In this document: piece after piece, positions 38,126 through 46,206 of the stretch
Layout of the letters: the number at the start of each line of letters is the position of its first letter
How positions within the stretch are numbered: position 1 is the stretch's first letter
Assembly (NCBI RefSeq): GCF_016894345.1
Contig: NZ_CP069798.1
Coordinates: 1,199,385 to 1,263,384, forward strand
DNA from: Paralysiella testudinis
Lineage (GTDB): Bacteria; Pseudomonadota; Gammaproteobacteria; Burkholderiales; Neisseriaceae
Length of the DNA: 64,000 nucleotides
Reading direction: 5' to 3'
Made by a program: the position numbers and the translations under genes
The notes under the pieces: generated by a model
Seen by the model: only the letters and a program-made list of their open reading frames with translations
Told to the model about the DNA's origin: nothing
Database searches by the model: none

Positions 38126-39798
38126 CATCGTCCATTACAAATCCGGCCATGTGGGTTTCACCATCCGCATGCAGGGCTTACCTTTGATGGTGTGGACGAC
38201 AAGCACCTTTTACCCAGTTTGTGTCACTGCGCCTATTGTTGGCCGGGATGGGTAAAACCCTCGGTAACCGCTTGGCGGTGTGGGGGACATTGCAGCGGCA
38301 AAAATCAATTTTGACCGCCAATACCGCTTTGATACCGCATTTTGCCAACGCTTTACCGAGAAATATTTGCAGCGTTTCCAAGAAAAAGACTATTTTGAAA
38401 ACGTCTTTCACTTAAGCGTGGTGATTAAAACCGACAACATCAACAGCGGCATCAAAGAAGCGGAAGAACAAATCGCCATTTTGATGCGCATGTTGGAGCC
38501 GTATGAACCCACCTTATTGAGTGCCTATCAAAACCAAGATGGCGTGGCTTTTTCAGAAGTGTATGAGTTCTTTGGCAGCCTGATTAACGGCAGCCATCAG
38601 CAAATACCGCTGACCAATATAGATGCTTACCAAGCCATCGCCGGTGCCGATTTGCACTTTGGTACCGATGTTTGCGAAATCCGTCCACAGGCTGGCAAAC
38701 GAAAGTTTGCGCAGATGTGGGATTTAAAAGACTACGGCGTCAGCAAACCGAAAATCCTCACCAATATATTGACCTTGCCGTTTGAGTTCACCTTTACCCA
38801 GAGCCTGATTTTTGTAAACCCTTACGATATGCAGGGCACCATCCGCAAACAGTTGAACAATCTGGAATCGGCCGGTGATATGGCCAAAGAGCAGATGGAA
38901 GAATTGCAGGAAGGACAAGGCAAGTTGGTTACCGGTGAACTGATGTTCGGTGATTATCATGCTGTATTGGTGGTATATGGTAAAACGGCAGAACAGGCTG
39001 CTGATAACGGTGCCCGCGCGTACTCGGCCTTCCTCAATGCCGGCGGTTACCGCTTCACCAAAGCCGGCATGTCGGCACCGGCTACCTTCTTCAGCCAAGT
39101 GCCCGGCAGCAAAGAGCGGCCACGCTCGTTTCCCAAAACCACCGCCAATCTGGCCACCACCTTCGGCATCCACAACTACTCCTACGGCAAAAAACCGGCA
39201 ACCCCTTGGGTGACGGCAGTGCCGTTATGCCGCTGCAAACCGTGTCCAAAACCGTATTTGACTTCAATTGGCATTTCTCCAATCCGAAAGAAGACAACAT
39301 CGGCGAAAAATTGCCGGCCATACCCTGATGTTGGGTGCCACCGGCACCGGTAAAACCACACTGCAAACCGCCATTGTGGCATTTACCGAACGCTTCAATC
39401 CCAGCCTGTTTGTGATGGATTTGGATCGGGGCATGGAAATTTTTATCCGTGCGGTGGGCGGGAATTATTTTGCACTGGAAGCCGGTAAACCCACCGGGCT
39501 GAATCCGTTCCAACTGCCGGACAATCCGGCCAATCGTGAGTTTCTGTACACCTTGGTGGGCATGTGCGGCGAAGATGAAAACGGCAAACTCACTGCCACC
39601 GAAGAAAAGCAGATTCAGGTAGCCGTAGACAGCCTGATGAGCCTGAGCTTTGAAAACCGCCATTTCAGCCATCTGCTGCAAAACATCCCCATCATTCCCG
39701 ACCCCAACTCTTTGCGGGTGCGGTTGGAAAAATGGTGCCGCAGTGAAAACGGCCGTTTTGCTTGGTGTCTGGATAATCCGGTTCCTGTAGCACAGTAA
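38034..39798 (+). pseudogene. virB4: VirB4-like ATPase, multiply frameshifted and truncated
   Basis: A GTG start after GGAGA, then VIISDFLSKALKGQ. The VirB4 N-terminal domain continues across several frames (LLLAGMGKTLGNRLAVW; FDRQYRFDTAFCQRF to ATTFGIHNYSYGKK) and reaches Walker A GATGTGKTT with FVMDLDRGMEIF. Each of the five breaks (38175-38220, 38300, 39195, 39310) is explained by one base missing from a homopolymer run. The gene stops at 39798, before Walker B, so about a third of the usual 800 residues is absent. It cannot power secretion as read. Confidence 0.85.
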
Positions 39799-39813
39799 GG
39801 AAAGCCCAGATTC

Positions 39814-39840
39814 AAGCCCATTTGTTTAAGTGGGCTTTTG
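39814..39840 (+). terminator. terminator after virB4
   Basis: AAGCCCA and TGGGCTT pair around a 10-base loop, followed by a short T run. It separates the secretion genes from the parDE pair. Confidence 0.65.
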
Positions 39841-39935
39841 TGTGGTTTTATTTGGCGTAGTATGTATATTTGGTATATATTGGTAATACTTCAGCCCATA
39901 ATTTACAAGATTGCCTATATTCCAAGGAGCATTTT

Positions 39936-40175
39936 ATGCGTAATACATCTGTATCCCTCGGACAACATTTCACCAATTTTATTGATGTCCAAGTACAAGG
40001 CGGGCGCTATGGTTCAGCCAGCGATGTTATCAGAGCCGGATTGCGCCTACTGGAAGAGCATGAATCCCGGGTAAAAGCACTGCAAGATGCCTTGGATGCA
40101 GGCTGCCAATCCGGTGAACCGGAACCATTCAACAGTGAGACATTTTTAAACCGGATGCATGCAAAGCATGGCTAA
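39936..40175 (+). CDS. parD: ParD-like antitoxin
   Basis: A 79-aa ribbon-helix-helix antitoxin: TSVSLGQHFTNFIDVQVQGGRYGSASDVIRAGLRLLEE is the typical ParD/CC2985 start, with a Pro/Glu-rich tail that would wrap the toxin. AAGGAG lies 7 bases before the ATG. The upstream region holds AT-rich repeated TATAT(T)TGGTAT-like sequences that may be the autoregulatory operator. Its last codons overlap the toxin start. Confidence 0.9.
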   Translation: MRNTSVSLGQHFTNFIDVQVQGGRYGSASDVIRAGLRLLEEHESRVKALQDALDAGCQSGEPEPFNSETFLNRMHAKHG

Positions 40176-40455
40176 ACCTTACCGATTATCGCCCTTGGCT
40201 GAAGCTGATCTTGAGGAAATTTGGCTGTACACGCTTGAAAACTGGTCGATAGAGCAGGCGGATACTTACCACAACGGGTTTGTCGCCGCATTCGAAGGGC
40301 TGGCGGCGGGTACAAAACAAGGGCGTCCCTCTGTTTTGCCTAATTTCCAAAAATATTTCTGTGGCTCGCATGTCATCTATTTTTTGGAGTATGCCGACCA
40401 TTTGGACGTTATCCGCATTTTGCACCAACGACAAGATGTGGAAAGGCATTTATAA
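40168..40455 (+). CDS. parE: ParE-like toxin (RelE/ParE family)
   Basis: A 95-aa toxin of the RelE/ParE superfamily: YRLSPLAEADLEEIWLYTLENW at the N terminus, GRPSVLPNF in the middle, and VIRILHQRQDVERHL at the end, all usual for ParE. ParE toxins poison DNA gyrase. The ATG at 40168 overlaps the parD stop (ATGGCTAA), giving tight coupling. It probably helps to keep the element in the cell. Confidence 0.9.
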   Translation: MAKPYRLSPLAEADLEEIWLYTLENWSIEQADTYHNGFVAAFEGLAAGTKQGRPSVLPNFQKYFCGSHVIYFLEYADHLDVIRILHQRQDVERHL

Positions 40456-40492
40456 TGGATTTTCTTTTATTAATTGATTGAATCAACACTGT

Positions 40493-40524
40493 AAAAAAGC
40501 CACTTGAACCGAAGTGGCTTTTTT
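40493..40524. terminator. strong bidirectional terminator after parDE
   Basis: AAAAAAGCCACTT and AAGTGGCTTTTTT form a perfect 13-bp stem with a 6-base loop, with A's on one side and T's on the other. Confidence 0.93.
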
Positions 40525-40532
40525 ATTGCACC

Positions 40533-40638
40533 GCAGGAATAGCTTAATTGGTAGAGCGGCGGCCGGTAGGTATCGGGGCAAAGCCTCTGGGGATACCGAA
40601 CGCTGCGTGTGGCGGTTCGATGCCGTCTTCCTGCCCCA
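40533..40638 (+). tRNA. tRNA-like sequence with an enlarged anticodon arm
   Basis: A perfect 7-bp acceptor stem (GCAGGAA / TTCCTGC), TA, a normal D arm (GCTTAATTGGTAGAGC), a T arm (GGCGG-TTCGATG-CCGTC) and an encoded 3' C-CCA are all present. Between D and T arms lie 53 bases instead of about 22. GCGGC (40559) can pair with GCTGC, and inside it GGTATC with GATACC and GGGGC with GCCTC, making a long rod where the anticodon loop should be. No normal anticodon can be assigned. It may be a pseudo-tRNA, a tRNA with an insertion, or a tRNA-like regulatory RNA. Confidence 0.6.
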
Positions 40639-41040
40639 ACAGAATTCAACCTTGGCTATTGATAAAGAATAGCTGTGTTGTTTCCCGAGTCTGCTCACTT
40701 TAGTGAGACGGAGCCTGTGAAGCAGCTTGATTGCTGCCTTAATTTCCGGTTTTCAGGTTAGGGTTATAGGGTTAAAAGAAAACAAGAAATCGGGCGCTGT
40801 ATCTTCTGAGACAGGCTATTACGATAATCGCCCTAATTGGGCTTATTTGGCGTGGTGTGGCGGGTATCAAGTTGCCATTCAAGAATTTCAGGATATATTG
40901 GAATAGGCTTTGTCCCAAGTCTAGAGTTGTCTTTGTTCCACCATCAGCATCAGCATCAACCCAATTCCGGCCGCTTCAAAAAGAAGCGGCTTTCTTTTTG
41001 GAGATTCGAATGATTTACGGGGTATTCGGAATATCGGGTT
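40639..41040. other. non-coding stretch with several hairpins
   Basis: No convincing gene. Small stems are visible (for example TCTCAC/GTGAGA-type around 40692-40710 and GCAGC repeats near 40720-40737), and three CATCAG-like units near 40941. It ends in the terminator at 40970-40999. This could be a structured RNA or a leftover of the element. Confidence 0.4.
40970..40999 (+). terminator. orphan terminator
   Basis: GCCGCTTC-AAAAA-GAAGCGGC followed by TTTCTTTTT. No protein gene precedes it within 500 bases, which suggests that the upstream non-coding stretch is transcribed. Confidence 0.85.
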
Positions 41041-41054
41041 GATGAAGCGAACTT

Positions 41055-41582
41055 CTACCCGGCTTCCGAAGGTGGTGGCGTGATGTTGATGGGAGGCTCC
41101 AAGAAGCGTTCCAAGAGCTTCCCTATAGGCACCCCCATGTCCACCATGGCGGGTGCCGCTCGTGCAAGGTCGGCGTCCGTAGGGACGCCATAGCTCATTG
41201 TGAAGGGCGATTCCCGGCGAGGCTTTTCCTTGCGCTTCATCCTGTGTTCAACCGAGAACAGCATCTTGGCCCGGAACATCTCGAACGACATGCTCCGTGC
41301 TGCCCGGTTGAGGTCTTTCATTTGCCGGTTCATCGACTCGGTGAAGGCGTTGGTGTTGCGCTTGCCGTCACCGAAGTAGGCGAAGATTTCCGCCTCCCAG
41401 TTGCTCATTGCCGTGGTCAGCGGTGCCCACTGAGGGCGTTCCTCCGGGGTCAGGCTTGAATGCCAGCGCCGGTACTCTTCCTTGGCGTCAGACTCGTTTT
41501 CCAGATTCCAGATGTTCAGGAACTCTTCCTTGAGGCGGTAGGCGGCGCCGAGTTGAAGCACAATTGGCCAACTTAGTATCAA
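41055..41582 (-). pseudogene. ISL3-family transposase, C-terminal fragment
   Basis: About 170 codons with the ISL3 DDE-transposase ending: AAYRLKEEFLNIWNLENE, YRRWHSSL, then the conserved NAFTESMNRQMKDLNRAARSMSFEMFRAKML. The N-terminal zinc finger and most of the catalytic core are missing; homology stops near 41555 in unrelated AT-rich sequence. The fragment is more GC-rich than its surroundings, so it came from another source than the rest of the element. Confidence 0.75.
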
Positions 41583-42401
41583 TCAGGTTGGAGCGACAGA
41601 AAATAATGGCCGATTAAAAAGAAAATGAAAGCAAAATAAACCAAATCAGCAATACCATTCGGTAGGAGAAATCACATGGCCAGTATTGATGAAGTTATTG
41701 TACAAGACGATTGGACAACAGAGACGGGTGAGAACATGCCTGAGTCAGTTGAGGCGGATGTAAATGATGCATTTCTAGTAGCAATGCAAGCCGCTGAATC
41801 GGAAGTGCTGGAAAACACGGATGTGGTCACCGAGCTGGTTGAGGATGATCCAAGTGAGCTTGCTGATGCGCTGGCGATGAGCGTAGAGGGGGCGGTTGCC
41901 ACCCCTGATGATGTTTCTGCTGATGAAAAGCAATTAATGATTTTTGAAGACAAAGTAGATTTTGAACAAGAAAAAGTGATAGCCGTTGATGCAGAGATTA
42001 TCCAATATGATGAAGCAGAGGAAATTGAAGAAAAGCGGCGGCCATTAACTGAACATGAATTTCAAAGATTCATCAATACGCCTTTTGGCAAGCAGTTACT
42101 CGTGCTGCTACAACAGTACCAACAAAATCAGAATGCTGCTCAACCCGTAACAGAAATAGTGAAATCGACTGAAGCGAATAGTGCAGCTGTAGACACTGCG
42201 CAGCCAAAAGAAGAAGCTAATGAAGCAAAGGATGAGGCCAACCAACTTCTGAGTTTGCTGGCAGAGATTGTAAATAAAAACGAGGCCAATCAAACCTCGG
42301 CGCTGTCCAATTCAGATATACGGCAGCAACAGACTGATCAAGGCGGCGCTGTGAAACAAGTTAGCCAGCCCGGAATTTCTCTTGGCCAAAGCTTGGCTAA
42401 T

Positions 42402-43410
42402 TGTTTAGTCCCTGAATTTTATGGAGTATCATTACCCCAATTAAAAGAGACCGACTTATGGCAAGCATATTGCATGGTAACGCCAAGACTACGCCTAGAA
42501 TCAGAAAAGAAATACAAGAGTCTGAAGAGAGCATCGCAGCGTTAGCTAAAAATACAATATTAATTTCAAAACCGTTCTCTACTGGAAACACGCAGATTCG
42601 GTCGAAGATAAAAAGTCCGGCCCCAAAACCCGCCCCAGCGTGTTGACCGAATTGGAGCAGCAGGCAATCTGTACCGTCCGGCGACATCTGCGGCTGTCAT
42701 TGGACGAGCTGTATATCATCTTCAAGCCCAATATTCCAAAGCTGAGCCGCTCCAATCTGCACCGGTGCTTGCAACATCACGGATTGTCGCGCTTACCCAA
42801 GAATGAATCCGATGGCCAAAAAGGTAAAAAACATTCAAACAATATCCGGTTGGCTTTGTCCATATCGACATCACCGAGGTGCGTTGTGAAACCGGCAAGC
42901 TGTACCTGTTTGTCGCCATCGACCGCAAAACCAAATATGTTTATGCAGAACTTCATCCGCGTATGACGCAGAAAACCGCCGTTTCTTTTCTGCGCAACCT
43001 ACAACAAGATTGTGTGTTTAAAATCACCCATATCCTAACGGACAACGGTGCGCAGTTTACCTACAACTTGCTGAGCCAAGCACAACGGCCTGATAAGGAG
43101 CATCCGTTTGACGAGCTTTGCCGGCATTTGGGCATTGAGCACCGTACCACGAAATTCCGTCATCCATGGACGAACGGGCAGGTGGAGATTACCAACAAGA
43201 TGCTGAAAGAGGTAACGGTCAAACGCTTCCACTATGAGCATCCTGACGAACTTAAACGGCACTTGATGGTATTTTTGCTGTATTACAACCATCAACGCCC
43301 CTTACGGTCGTTGAAGTACAAAACGCCTTGGCAGGCTTTGGAAGATTGCTATAATCTAGAGCCTGAATTGTTTCGTGAAAATCCATTCCAGAAGATTATG
43401 GGTCTTAACA
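42402..43410 (+). mobile_element. IS481-family insertion sequence, copy A
   Basis: 1009 bp with ends TGTTTAGTCCC and, inverted, TGTTAAGACCC, flanked by a perfect 6-bp duplication GCTAAT (42396-42401 and 43411-43416). TGT termini and this length are usual for IS481. Copy B at 52085-53093 is the same length and nearly identical in inverse orientation. Confidence 0.9.
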
Positions 43411-43415
43411 GCTAA
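42458..43415 (+). pseudogene. IS481-family transposase, two frame changes
   Basis: Three segments: an HTH-type N terminus (MASILHGNAKTTPRIRKEI) ending at AAAAA near 42547; LTELEQQAICTVRRHLRLS to KNESDGQKGKK, ending at AAAAAA near 42826; and the rve catalytic domain with HIDITEVR, DNGAQF and the Glu in NGQVEITNKMLKE. A -1 shift at both A runs would join them into about 320 residues. Both IS copies share the two breaks. The stop TAA is supplied by the duplicated target sequence outside the IS. Confidence 0.8.
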
Positions 43416-44164
43416 TTTTGCTGGTGGATTAGCTCAACTGGGTTCTAAAGCCATTAATGCTTTAGGTAATGAAATGAAAAAAGCAGCCGCTGCAAATCAA
43501 ACTCAGGCTGAGGCCGCCAATGATTCGTTAAATGACAGTAAATCAATTGAGCGGGAAAATAACGTTAATATCGCTGCTGGCATGGCCAGTATTAATATTA
43601 ATGAATCACAGTCGTCTATTCCCTCAAATTTGTTGTTCCGCATGGAAAACCTTAAAAATGCCGAAACCAATTATATAGGTGGCTTAGAGGAGATGTGGCA
43701 GTCTAAACAGATGCAAAAAGTAAGGCAGCAAATTAAAGAATATGCTGGCAAAGAAGGCATTCCAGAGGCCGATGTTATTGCTGGAATCAATAGCACGGAA
43801 TCTGGGATGGAAGATATTTCCAGTGTTTTCAATCAAGCGTTTGAAAATGATTCACAAGCTCGCGCCGCCAAAACAAAAATGGATGAAGCTTTGTCAGATT
43901 GGAAAGCCAACCATGAATATTTGACCAACGACTTTAGCTACCTTGATTCGAATAATAAGCATTTTAAAAACGCCTTTGATGAATACGAAAGGAGTCAGGA
44001 GAGCATGGAAAGTGCAACTGCTGAGGTGCCTAAAACGTTAGGGGAAGACAAGAGCCATTACCAACAGCTAATGGAATTTTTGGAGCAGATGCGTGAGCAT
44101 ATTAAAGAGATTGTGACAAAAATTACCGATTGCGTGAGAAGCCTGTTCGGACGAGGAACTCAAA

Positions 44165-44542
44165 ATGACAGTCCCGCACCAGCTCCCTGATTTTAAACAT
44201 ATCCGAATACAAGGGCTCCCGAAATCAATTATAGAGCAGTTTATTGATTCTTTATCTCTGGATGATGGCGAGACTGTGGTTTGGTCAGAAGCTTTCTATG
44301 CCATGGTTTTTTTGAACGGAAATAAGGTCGCATTACAATTAGGCAGAATCATTGATGACCATCATCTGTTCATGAGCCAACCAAAAGAAATTTTACATGT
44401 GTTGGAAGCGGGATGGGATAAAGACAACGGCACATTGTATGATGAACGAGTCATTAATTTTGGTGCCTCCTCAAGCAGTATATACATGTTGGTTCAAGAT
44501 TTAATTCAACTTATTCAAGCCAAGCAGTTGCATCTCCAATGA
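44165..44542 (+). CDS. hypothetical protein, 125 aa
   Basis: A small acidic protein that overlaps the end of the split effector-like gene by 26 bases, so the two were co-transcribed and probably co-translated. It has an alternating beta/alpha pattern with AFYAMVFLNGNKVALQLG and a helical C terminus. No family is recognised. Size, charge and position would fit an effector chaperone or an immunity protein, which is inference only. Confidence 0.6.
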   Translation: MTVPHQLPDFKHIRIQGLPKSIIEQFIDSLSLDDGETVVWSEAFYAMVFLNGNKVALQLGRIIDDHHLFMSQPKEILHVLEAGWDKDNGTLYDERVINFGASSSSIYMLVQDLIQLIQAKQLHLQ

Positions 44543-44557
44543 AGGATTAAACGTGCC

Positions 44558-44668
44558 ATGACAGAGCAAGCGTACAGGGACTGGCCTGATTTAGATGCAT
44601 TCTTTGCGAAATTTTCATTAGAGCAACAACCGGAAGAAAATCATGAAATGGATATTTCAAATGTCTAA
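44558..44668 (+). CDS. small ORF, 36 aa
   Basis: ATG 44558 after AAGGATTAAACGTGCC opens a 36-codon frame (begins MTEQAYRDWPDLDAFF, ends MDISNV) that stops just before the Fic promoter. The ribosome site is good. It may be a real small protein or the start of a gene cut off when the Fic module arrived. Confidence 0.35.
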   Translation: MTEQAYRDWPDLDAFFAKFSLEQQPEENHEMDISNV

Positions 44669-44716
44669 AAGGCGTTTGAAATTATATCATAACTTTTCAA
44701 CCTCGCCAATAAATTC

Positions 44717-44745
44717 TTGACATAAATACAAAAATATGCTATAAT
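44717..44745 (+). promoter_or_regulatory. consensus sigma-70 promoter of Fic module 1
   Basis: TTGACA (44717-44722), a 17-base spacer and TATAAT (44740-44745) match the consensus exactly. About 70 bases including this promoter are repeated, inverted and nearly identical, in front of Fic module 2 at 47699-47771. Confidence 0.88.
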
Positions 44746-44781
44746 GGTTAATTGCTTAAATTTAAGCGAGGGTAATGCGCT

Positions 44782-45051
44782 ATGGAAATGGAACAACTTA
44801 GACAATCAGAGGCGTCTGTTTCTTCATCTGAAGGAGCTACAGAAAAGCAGCGTCGGTATCAGATTGTGCGTGAAGCGTTGGCTATTGTTCGTTTGGAAGG
44901 ACAAGACCCGGGTCAGCATGTCAAGAAAGTTTATGCTCGATATATTGAAGGCGATATAGATTGGGCAGAATGTGCTAATCAAATTACCCATGCGGCTATA
45001 TTGGATTTGAAAGAGCAGTTGAATGAATTAAATTATAGATACCAGAGTTAA
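44782..45051 (+). CDS. VbhA-like antitoxin of Fic module 1
   Basis: An 89-aa small helical protein. The stretch REALAIVRLEGQDPGQHV, followed by ARYIEGDIDWAE, aligns with the inhibitory helix of VbhA (ALASQRLEG-x-EP, then VGELE). The key inhibitory Glu and Gly are kept, but the Ser/Thr of the [S/T]xxxE[G/N] motif is Ile here. VbhA-type antitoxins block ATP binding in the Fic active site. GAGGG precedes the ATG, the promoter is 36 bases upstream, and the toxin gene begins 4 bases after the stop codon. Residues 1-20 form an acidic, Ser-rich extension. Confidence 0.8.
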   Translation: MEMEQLRQSEASVSSSEGATEKQRRYQIVREALAIVRLEGQDPGQHVKKVYARYIEGDIDWAECANQITHAAILDLKEQLNELNYRYQS

Positions 45052-45054
45052 GTT

Positions 45055-46170
45055 ATGAGTGACTATAATGAACTTAAGGCAGTTGAAATTGCCGAACGGT
45101 ATCAGGGGGCACTCACCTCTATGCGCATAGTAGAGATAGGGAGTGAAGAGTCGCCAGCAAAATTTTCTCTTGCGTATTTAAAAACGCTTCATGCCAAGAT
45201 TTTTCAGGACTTCCCTAAAGCGTGGTTTGCAGAAGACGTGGCCTCTGTTTTTCTTGATCTCCCGGCAGAATATCTTGAATTTTCGCCGGGAGAATTTCGT
45301 ACTCAAGCTGAACTATATAGTCCGTGGACTAAGCTCCGGTCGTATGAAAAAACCACGGTGCACACATATTATTCGTGCGCGCAACCAGATGATTTTGCCG
45401 TGGTTGAGGAATGGTTAGCTTCCCTTGATATTGAGAGGTTGCAATCAGCTTCGCTCCAACAGAAAAAAGATACATTGGTCAATACATACGAAATTTTGGA
45501 TTTCCTCCATCCCTTTCAAGACGGTAACAGCCGCACAATTAGATTATTCATTGGCAAATTAGCAGAAGCTATTAATTTGCCATTTAGCTGGGACAACATC
45601 AAAATTCGGGATTTGTATGCAGCGAGAGATTTGAATTTACTTACACGAAGCAGGAACTATTTTGCTGGTTTTGGCGAAATTCAAAGCTATATCCAAGACG
45701 GACTGCAAGCATTGGAATACAGAAACAGTCTGAGCTTACAGGAAATATTAGAGAGGAATGATAGTTTTAATAACACGGGAATTCGGCAAATTGTTGCTAA
45801 TCCGTTTGAATCGAATGTCATTGAGCTGCTTTTGCCCGGCAAAGAAATGAATTTACATATGCTTTTAAACAGGCATGTTGAGAAGGCCGAGCCTCATGTT
45901 CTCTTCAATCTTGAAAAACAGCTGGGTTTGCTATTAGATGCACTAGAAGGAGATGTGAAAGCTCAACAAAAGTTATTGCCTTCCGCTGCATCGGTGATGC
46001 TACAGATGACTGGAAAAGAAAAAGAAGTATTGAAAGCGCAATGTTTAACATGGAAGCCAGAAATCGAAGCGGCGAACCTTACCGCAATGAAGCGGGCTAA
46101 TGATGTATTAAATACGCCGGAAGAGGCCGCTAAGAAAGCCAGAGATTCATCCAGAGGTTATTCTTTTTAA
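45055..46170 (+). CDS. Fic-domain toxin, module 1
   Basis: A 371-aa Fic protein. The active-site loop LHPFQDGNSRTIRLF (about residues 157-171) keeps HPFx(D/E)GNxR in full, so AMP transfer from ATP is expected. VbhT-type relatives AMPylate gyrase and topoisomerase IV. The Fic domain fills residues 20-215; the remaining 155 residues have no recognised fold and end in a basic tail (KKARDSSRGYSF), the kind of C terminus used as a T4SS signal by BID-domain effectors, though a BID domain cannot be shown by eye. It is paired with the VbhA-like gene upstream and convergent with module 2. Confidence 0.88.
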   Translation: MSDYNELKAVEIAERYQGALTSMRIVEIGSEESPAKFSLAYLKTLHAKIFQDFPKAWFAEDVASVFLDLPAEYLEFSPGEFRTQAELYSPWTKLRSYEKTTVHTYYSCAQPDDFAVVEEWLASLDIERLQSASLQQKKDTLVNTYEILDFLHPFQDGNSRTIRLFIGKLAEAINLPFSWDNIKIRDLYAARDLNLLTRSRNYFAGFGEIQSYIQDGLQALEYRNSLSLQEILERNDSFNNTGIRQIVANPFESNVIELLLPGKEMNLHMLLNRHVEKAEPHVLFNLEKQLGLLLDALEGDVKAQQKLLPSAASVMLQMTGKEKEVLKAQCLTWKPEIEAANLTAMKRANDVLNTPEEAAKKARDSSRGYSF

Positions 46171-46204
46171 GGGTAGCGTTATTTAAAGTAGCGCTACCCT
46201 TTTG
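46170..46204. terminator. shared terminator between the two Fic toxins
   Basis: AGGGTAGCG and CGCTACCCT form a perfect 9-bp stem with a 13-base loop, with TTTT on one side and an A-rich TTTTTAA stretch on the other. Both toxin genes end within 10 bases of it. Confidence 0.85.
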
Positions 46205-46206
46205 CA

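Larger units (their letters stand above)
41676..44190 (+). pseudogene. acidic effector-like gene split by an IS481-family element
   Basis: The two parts, 41676-42401 and 43417-44190, join exactly in frame when the IS and one copy of its GCTAAT target duplication are removed, giving a 499-aa protein. The N-terminal half is very acidic (about residues 1-130, many Glu/Asp) with a Gln/Glu/Ala-rich middle; the junction reads GQSLAN-FAGGLAQLG. The second half is helical and possibly coiled coil. No family is recognised. Its place between secretion genes and Fic modules makes a secreted substrate plausible, but that is inference. The next gene overlaps its end by 26 bases. Confidence 0.7.

Noticed and set aside
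38034..39798. Programmed frameshifting as explanation for virB4
   Set aside because: Five separate shifts in one gene, at different run types, plus loss of the 3' third, cannot be programmed.
42458..42646. 62-codon ORF at the start of IS481 copy A as an independent small protein
   Set aside because: It is the N-terminal part of the transposase; a -1 shift at the A run continues it into the rest of the family sequence.
44744..44959. 71-codon ORF starting in the Fic 1 promoter
   Set aside because: Out of frame with the antitoxin and starting inside the -10 box, so it could not be translated from that transcript.
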